From positions 186,001 to 250,000 of the forward strand of contig NZ_FNCY01000002.1 of NCBI RefSeq assembly GCF_900099695.1: a stretch of 64,000 bases of DNA. The letters are read 5' to 3'. Within the stretch, counting starts at the first letter, position 1; every line of letters starts with the position of its first letter. Below the pieces are notes generated by a model. The model did not search any database. It was not told where the DNA came from and saw only the letters and a list, made by a program, of their open reading frames with translations. This document shows, one piece after another, positions 59,365 through 64,000 of the stretch. A program made the position numbers and the translations under genes. The stretch is from Propionivibrio dicarboxylicus. GTDB lineage: Bacteria; Pseudomonadota; Gammaproteobacteria; Burkholderiales; Rhodocyclaceae.

Positions 59365-60663
59365 TCACCCCTCCATATGTTTCGGCAGCCAGCTAACGAT
59401 TTCGGGAACGAAATACATCAGCAGTACCATCACCACCATCAGCACGAACAGCGGGAAGGCGTGCTTGGCGATGTAACCGATATCTTTCTTGGTCATTCCC
59501 TGCAGTACGAACAGGTTGAAGCCGACCGGCGGCGTCACCTGCGCCATCTCGACGACCAGCACGATGAAGATGCCGAACCAGATGAGATCGAACTGCATCG
59601 CCTCGATCGTCGGCAGCAGCACGCCCATGGTCAGCACGACCATCGAGATGCCGTCGAGGAAACAGCCGAGGACGATGAAGAAGACGGTCAGCACGGCGAT
59701 CAGCGCCAGCGGCGACAGATGCAGGCCGATGATCCACTCGGCCAGATGACGCGGCAGGCCGATGTAGCCCATCGACAGCGTCAGAAAGGCGGCGCCGAAG
59801 AGAATCATGGCGATCATGCAATAGAGCCGCGTCCCGCCCATCAGGCTGTCGATGAAGGTCTTCCAGGTCAGATCGCCCTGCACACCGGCGATGATCAGGG
59901 ATCCGACGACGCCGAGCGCGGCCGCTTCAGTTGCGGTGGCGACACCTGTATAAATCGAACCAAGCACGGCGACGATCAGCGAGACGACCGGGATCAGGTG
60001 ACGCGATTCGTATACCTTCTGCATGAAGCTCAGCTGCTGGTCGGCCGGCGGCACCTTCTCCGGATTCATCAGCGCCCAGACGATCGTGTAGCCCATGAAC
60101 AGGCCGGCCAGGATGATGCCCGGCAAGACGCCGCCGATGAACAGCTTGGCGATCGAGACGTTGGCCATGACACCGTAGACGATCATGATGATCGACGGCG
60201 GAATCAGCAGGCCGAGCGTACCGGCGCCGGCCAGCGTACCGATCGAGATCGACTCGGGATAGCCGCGCTTCCTGAGCTCCGGCAGCGTCATCTTGCCGAT
60301 CGTCGCGCAGGTCGCTGCCGACGAGCCCGACACCGCCGCGAAAATCGTGCAGCCGATGATGTTGGTATGAAGCAGGCGACCCGGCAGACGGTCGAGCCAG
60401 GGAGCCAGGCCCTTGAACATGTCCTCCGAGAGCTTGGTGCGGAAGAGAATTTCGCCCATCCAGATGAAGAGCGGCAGCGCCGTCAGCGTCCACGAGGAGG
60501 CCGAGCCCCAGATGGTGATGACCATGCTGTCGCCGACCGGGCGGTTGGTAAACAGCGCCATGCCGATCCAGGCGACGCCGGTCAGGGTCAGACCGATCCA
60601 GACGCCGCTACCGAGAATGACGAACAGCGCGAGGATGAGAAATGCGGTGACGTAAAGTTCCAT
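59365..60663 (-). CDS. dctM: TRAP transporter large permease (DctM)
   Basis: The 432-residue inner-membrane protein has about eleven to twelve helices and the DctM signatures AAVSGSSAATCATIG and GLLIPPSIIMIVYG. It is the ion-coupled transport subunit that receives substrate from the periplasmic binding protein. The ATG at 60663 has GGGGAAAA upstream. It ends 8 bases before the preferred pxpB ATG (59356), inside the leader of that gene, which ties uptake to 5-oxoproline hydrolysis. Confidence 0.93.
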   Translation of the reverse strand: MELYVTAFLILALFVILGSGVWIGLTLTGVAWIGMALFTNRPVGDSMVITIWGSASSWTLTALPLFIWMGEILFRTKLSEDMFKGLAPWLDRLPGRLLHTNIIGCTIFAAVSGSSAATCATIGKMTLPELRKRGYPESISIGTLAGAGTLGLLIPPSIIMIVYGVMANVSIAKLFIGGVLPGIILAGLFMGYTIVWALMNPEKVPPADQQLSFMQKVYESRHLIPVVSLIVAVLGSIYTGVATATEAAALGVVGSLIIAGVQGDLTWKTFIDSLMGGTRLYCMIAMILFGAAFLTLSMGYIGLPRHLAEWIIGLHLSPLALIAVLTVFFIVLGCFLDGISMVVLTMGVLLPTIEAMQFDLIWFGIFIVLVVEMAQVTPPVGFNLFVLQGMTKKDIGYIAKHAFPLFVLMVVMVLLMYFVPEIVSWLPKHMEG

Positions 60664-60685
60664 GAAGTTTTCCCCGTCGCTTTGG

Positions 60686-61198
60686 CTATTCGGTGCGGGC
60701 CATTTCGCCCGATTCCTCGCGGACCTTGCGTCCGGCCAGGAGATCGACGAGTTCGGCGACGAAAGCGAGCGCCAGCACGGTCGTGCCGACGGCCATGCCG
60801 ATCTGCGGAATCCACAGCGGCGTCGCATCGAGGCCGGTGGAGATGTCGTTGTAGTTCAGCGATTGCAGCACCAGCTGGATCGAGTACCAGGCCAGCGCCG
60901 AGGACACCACCAGGGCGACAACATGACAAAAGATATCCATGCGGCGATACCCGGCGTCGGACAGACGATTGATGATCAGCGTCACGCGGATGTGTTCGCC
61001 GCGGCGCAAGGTCGTCGCCAGCGCGAGGAAAGCCGAGGTCGCCATGCAATAGCCGGCGTAGGCGTCGGCGCCGTGCAGATCGAGCACCGGCAGGATGCGG
61101 CCGAAGATGCTTGAAAGCACCGCCAGCAAGGTGCCGATCATGAACAGGCCGGCCAGCCAGCCGGTCGCCTCAAACAGGCGATCAAAAAAAGTTCGCAT
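60686..61198 (-). CDS. dctQ: TRAP transporter small permease (DctQ)
   Basis: The 170-residue membrane protein has four helices, the expected size and layout of DctQ, which stabilises the large permease. ATG at 61198 was chosen over a TTG at 61207. The dctM start follows 22 bases after its stop. A hairpin with a T run lies between it and dctP. Confidence 0.9.
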   Translation of the reverse strand: MRTFFDRLFEATGWLAGLFMIGTLLAVLSSIFGRILPVLDLHGADAYAGYCMATSAFLALATTLRRGEHIRVTLIINRLSDAGYRRMDIFCHVVALVVSSALAWYSIQLVLQSLNYNDISTGLDATPLWIPQIGMAVGTTVLALAFVAELVDLLAGRKVREESGEMARTE

Positions 61199-61215
61199 TC
61201 GAAACAATCCCCAAA

Positions 61216-61242
61216 AAGGACGGACGCCCCGAGGGGCGTCCG
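61216..61242 (-). terminator. Attenuating hairpin between dctP and dctQ
   Basis: CGGACGCCCC (61221-61230) and GGGGCGTCCG (61233-61242) form a near-perfect hairpin, followed on the minus strand by TCC and five Ts. It probably lets most transcripts end after dctP, so that binding protein exceeds membrane subunits. Confidence 0.8.
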
Positions 61243-61251
61243 GTCAGCTAC

Positions 61252-62226
61252 TTATTTGCGAAAAGCATCGATGATGGCTTGCCCTTCGGCGCCCGTCTGC
61301 GTCGTCCAGTCGCCGATTATCGTCAGGCCGATTTTCTTGAAGTCGGATTGCAACTGGTCGGAACCGGCGCTGACCGTCATGCCGTTCTTGATGAGTTGCT
61401 CCTTGTACCACTTGTTCTTCTCTTCGCTGACCTTCCAGCCACGCGCCTCGGCAGCGGCTGCCGCCTTGAGCACCGCGTCCTGGGTCGGCTTGTCGAGCTT
61501 GTCGAAGGCTTTCTTGGAGACGATGACGAGGTTCTTCGGCAGCCAGGCATTGACTTCGTAGTAGTACTTGACCTGCTCCCACACTTTGCTGTCATAGCCG
61601 GTCGCGCCCGAGGTCATGAAGGTCGTGACCGCGCCGGTCGCCAGCGCCTGGGTGAGTTCGGCCGCCTGGATCGTCACCGGCTGCGCGCCGACGAGTTGGG
61701 CGATGCGGCTGGTGTTCGGGTTGTAGGCACGCCACTTGGCGCCCTTGAGGTCGGCCGCCGAATTGAGCGGCTTGGCGCTGAAAATCCCCTGCGGCGGCCA
61801 CGGCACATTGAACAGCACCTTCAGGCCCTGCTTGGCGAGCCGCGCCTCGGTCGCCGCCTTGGCCGCAGCCTCGAGCTTCTTGGCCGCCGGATAACCGGTC
61901 GCCAGGAAGGGAATCGAATCGACGCCGAACATCGGATCCTCGTTCGAGAAGCCGGAGATGATGATTTCGCCGATATCGGCCTGCCCGCCCTGAACGGCGC
62001 GCTTGATTTCGTTGGCCTTGAACAGCGAGCCGCTGTCATGCACGGTAATCTTCAGCTTGCCCTGCGTCGCCTTGTCGACATCATCGGCGAACTGGCGGAT
62101 GTTTTCGGTGTGGAAATTGTTCGCCGGATAACCGGTCGGCATATCCCACTTGGTCTGCGCCTGTACCGAGGCACCAAAACAGAGCATCGCCGAAACGGAA
62201 CCGGCGACAACGAGCTTCTTGAACAT
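61252..62226 (-). CDS. dctP: TRAP transporter substrate-binding protein (DctP)
   Basis: The 324-residue periplasmic protein has a Sec signal (residues 1-22, VQAQ cleavage region) and a DctP fold. The family's substrate-clamping arginine region is seen in LKGAKWRAYNP, followed by PVTIQAAELTQALATGAV and the tyrosine-rich VWEQVKYYYEVNAWLPKN helix. The operon context with pxpBCA suggests 5-oxoproline or a related acid as ligand (inference). The ATG at 62226 has GGGAG upstream; an extension to 62295 would not start with a signal peptide. Confidence 0.92.
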   Translation of the reverse strand: MFKKLVVAGSVSAMLCFGASVQAQTKWDMPTGYPANNFHTENIRQFADDVDKATQGKLKITVHDSGSLFKANEIKRAVQGGQADIGEIIISGFSNEDPMFGVDSIPFLATGYPAAKKLEAAAKAATEARLAKQGLKVLFNVPWPPQGIFSAKPLNSAADLKGAKWRAYNPNTSRIAQLVGAQPVTIQAAELTQALATGAVTTFMTSGATGYDSKVWEQVKYYYEVNAWLPKNLVIVSKKAFDKLDKPTQDAVLKAAAAAEARGWKVSEEKNKWYKEQLIKNGMTVSAGSDQLQSDFKKIGLTIIGDWTTQTGAEGQAIIDAFRK

Positions 62227-62366
62227 AGAGTTCTCCCACGAGAAAAATCGAATCAACAAGAATCCGCACGGAAAACAACCCGCCCGGGACGCCAACCATA
62301 AACACGAGCAATGCTTTTATTTCAGGCGCTTAGAAAATGCGCATACTGGCCTGACCAATCGAGCAA

Positions 62367-62400
62367 ACACAACGCTAATAAAACATCAATATAATGTCAA
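62367..62400. promoter_or_regulatory. AT-rich divergent promoter region, dctP and MarR-like gene
   Basis: The 228-base gap between dctP and the MarR-like gene is clearly AT-richer than the genes. On the minus strand TTGACA (62400-62395) is a consensus -35 for dctP, with a weak -10 (TAGCGT, 62377-62372) 17 bases on. On the plus strand TATAAT lies at 62390-62395. An imperfect direct repeat, ATTGACAT and ATTGATGT on the minus strand, spans the same bases and could bind the regulator. Confidence 0.45.
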
Positions 62401-62454
62401 TGAAAATTCCGTATAACATCTTGAAACTTTCGCACCACTCTTGGGGAACACCAC

Positions 62455-62997
62455 ATGACTGCCCGAACCCCCTCTAGCAAGGATCATGCAAAGGAACAAC
62501 CGCGCATCGTCTCCTCGGCGCACCTGGTCTCGGAAAAATCCCCCGAACTGTCGGAAATCGAGTTCGGTCTGATCATCTTTTCGCACGCCTTCAACCGCTG
62601 GATGATCCGCTGCATGAGCGCCGCAGGCGTCAAGGACATGACGCCGGTCGACGTGATGGTGATGCACCACATCAACCACCGGGGATCGGAAAAGCGCCTG
62701 GCCGACATCTGCTTCGTCCTCAACATCGAGGACACGCATGTCGTCTCCTACTCGGTGAAGAAGTTGCTCGGCATGGATCTGGTGCAGAGCACCAAACGAG
62801 GGAAGGAAGTCTTCCTCAAGGCGACCGAGGCCGGCGCGGCGCTCTGCGCGCGCTACCGCGACGTGCGCGAGGCCTGTCTGTTACCGGGATTTTCCGGCGA
62901 GTCCGAAGAAAACGGTCGCTTCGGCGAGGTCGCGCAACTCCTGCGCACGCTCTCCGGCCGCTACGACCAGGCGGCCCGCGCCGCCTCGTCCTATTGA
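62455..62997 (+). CDS. MarR-like winged-helix transcriptional regulator
   Basis: The 180-residue protein has a polar N terminus (1-30), a dimerising helix with IEFGLIIFSHAFNRWMIRCM, and a winged helix-turn-helix (about 60-125) with KRLADICFVLNIEDTHVVSYSVKKL as the recognition region. A basic wing and a C-terminal helix follow. It is divergent from the TRAP-pxp operon and is the obvious candidate to control it. Confidence 0.82.
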   Translation: MTARTPSSKDHAKEQPRIVSSAHLVSEKSPELSEIEFGLIIFSHAFNRWMIRCMSAAGVKDMTPVDVMVMHHINHRGSEKRLADICFVLNIEDTHVVSYSVKKLLGMDLVQSTKRGKEVFLKATEAGAALCARYRDVREACLLPGFSGESEENGRFGEVAQLLRTLSGRYDQAARAASSY

Positions 62998-63013
62998 TCG
63001 GGAAACGCCTGTT

Positions 63014-63442
63014 TCAGCGCCCGCGGTAAAGCACGCTCGGGTGGATCTCGTGCAGAATCTTCTGCATACCGAGCCGTGACTTGAGATTGAGAATCACCGG
63101 CGAACGGGTGTTGGCGCCGATCGCGCCGTCGGCGGCGGCATCGCGGTAGACAATGACGACCACCGCGGCATCGGCCGGGTCCGACAGACCGAGCAAGGCA
63201 CAATCTTCGTCGGACAGTTCGATTTCGTAGGCGAGATCGAGCGCCTCGGGCACGACGATCGGAAACATCACCAGCGAATCATCCACCGACTGCAGCCAGA
63301 ACACCGTGCCGCCGCCTTCCTGGTGGAAGAGCTTGAAACGGCGATGCGCCTCGAATCCGGCCAGCCCCTGCGGGAAATTGAACAGCGTGTCGGGGTCCAC
63401 GTCCACGTTCTTGAGCCCCAGTCGGTCGATATCGATTTTCAT
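63014..63442 (-). CDS. fliW: Flagellar assembly factor FliW
   Basis: The 142-residue beta-rich protein matches FliW (FNFPQGLAGFEAHRRFKL, LVVFP-type strand here LVMFPIVVPEAL, and NLKSRLGMQKIL near the end). FliW binds flagellin and antagonises CsrA, linking flagellin export to its translation. GGGAG five bases upstream supports the ATG at 63442. It is isolated here, with no csrA or flagellin gene next to it. Confidence 0.93.
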   Translation of the reverse strand: MKIDIDRLGLKNVDVDPDTLFNFPQGLAGFEAHRRFKLFHQEGGGTVFWLQSVDDSLVMFPIVVPEALDLAYEIELSDEDCALLGLSDPADAAVVVIVYRDAAADGAIGANTRSPVILNLKSRLGMQKILHEIHPSVLYRGR

Positions 63443-63856
63443 GCCCACTCCCGGAATGAATAGGTTGCCGAGCGCACGGACCGCACCCGATCCTCGCAAT
63501 TATGACGGGCGCGCACGACAAATGCCAGGCACGCCGAATTGCGTCGACGCGGATCGATTCGGCGAATCAGCAGGCGGACGCTCTCCCTTTCCAAAACCAA
63601 GGTGGCATGCCTGTGCTTCACTCCGATCCGCGATCCGACAGTGGCGGAATTCCGCACTTCCGGACGGAATATCAATACGCTCTCGCAAGCGCCCTGAGGC
63701 AGGTTCTCACGACATCACCGGAAAAAAGGCTTTTCCTTCTGGGCATGGAACTGTTCTTTGTCTGATTCCACTCATTCCCGGCAAGACATTTTTTCCGAAA
63801 ACAGTGCGCGACGGCGACCCTCTCGCTGCCGCACCGACACGCAAAGGAGCGCACCA
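63443..63856. other. 414-base gap upstream of fliW
   Basis: I see no convincing gene. The region has a small palindrome GATTCGGCGAATC (63556-63568) and an AT-rich right half with a GGAAAA/TTTTCC inverted repeat (63720-63736). An open frame at 63502-63765 lacks a ribosome site and recognisable protein features. Base composition is lower in GC than the rest of the window. Confidence 0.5.
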
Positions 63857-64000
63857 TGAGAATCAGCGAATACAAGACGGCTTTGGCACAAGTTGACGAC
63901 CACCAGATGGACCGCTTGTTCGCCACGCTGAAGGGCACAATCATGCATTTCGAGCGCCCAAGAAGGCCGCCTAAGCAATGGCAGAAAGTAGTGGGCGCGA
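63857..64000 (+). CDS. Unidentified gene, 5' part only
   Basis: An ATG with a strong AAGGAG ribosome site eight bases upstream opens a frame that is still open at the window edge (48 codons visible). The start, MRISEYKTALAQVDDHQMDR, is hydrophilic and basic, with no signal peptide. No family is recognised. Codon use is less GC-biased than the neighbours, which may indicate recent acquisition. Confidence 0.55.

Noticed and set aside
63502..63765. Plus-strand frame of 87 codons upstream of fliW
   Set aside because: It has no ribosome site, no recognisable motif and a composition unlike the real genes. It could be reconsidered if homologues exist.

Overview
The window is 64 kb of uniformly GC-rich, densely packed bacterial chromosome with about 55 protein genes. 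The gene content (NnrS, a NIT-domain chemoreceptor, a tetraheme fumarate reductase, TRAP and double ABC uptake systems, FliW, MdtABC and MacAB efflux) fits a free-living, motile, respiratory betaproteobacterium, most likely of the Rhodocyclales type. That taxonomic call is inference from gene content; no rRNA gene is present. I found no tRNA, rRNA, CRISPR array, insertion sequence or prophage gene.

Layout. 1-8 kb: a small thioredoxin, a GcvR-like ACT protein followed by a membrane diguanylate cyclase, a periplasmic flavocytochrome c fumarate reductase (fccA), ettA, an AbrB-family membrane protein and a small unknown gene. 8-10 kb: rlhA (23S rRNA hydroxylation). 10-20 kb: one long co-directional run encoding a duplicated ferric/phosphonate-type ABC import system (two binding proteins, two fused double permeases, three ATPases) and ending in a LysR regulator. 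20-25.3 kb: a NIT-domain chemoreceptor, nnrS, slyX, a tiny zinc-ribbon membrane protein and the GTPase ylqF/rbgA. 25.3-32.2 kb: a palindromic intergenic element, a methyltransferase, small unknown proteins, an AsmA/DUF748-like protein, a PanE-like reductase, thiM-thiE, a histidine phosphatase and yaeQ. 32.3-37 kb: a tolC-macA-macB(ATPase)-macB(permease) efflux operon. 37-41.9 kb: a small secreted protein, a very large enzyme that I read as a PPi-type PEP carboxykinase, and divergently a gamma-carbonic anhydrase. 41.9-47.5 kb: a DAACS symporter with a sigma-54 promoter and phased upstream dyads, a DctB/DctD-type two-component pair, and an orphan ModA-like binding protein. 47.5-56.6 kb: mdtABC plus an outer-membrane lipoprotein. 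56.8-63 kb: a TRAP transporter (P-Q-M) joined to pxpB-pxpC-pxpA (5-oxoprolinase), with a divergent MarR-like regulator. 63-64 kb: fliW and the start of an unidentified gene.

How the parts fit. Several units centre on C4-dicarboxylates and related acids. These are fumarate respiration (FccA), a sigma-54-controlled dicarboxylate or acidic amino acid symporter with its own two-component system, a candidate PEP carboxykinase that interconverts oxaloacetate and PEP, and a carbonic anhydrase that may balance CO2 and bicarbonate. A second unit couples TRAP uptake to 5-oxoproline hydrolysis, which yields glutamate. The least conventional items are the PPi-PEPCK candidate, the two-binding-protein/three-ATPase ABC locus with one degenerate ATPase, the pxp-TRAP fusion operon, and the uncharacterised palindromes at about 24.06 kb and 25.42-25.54 kb.
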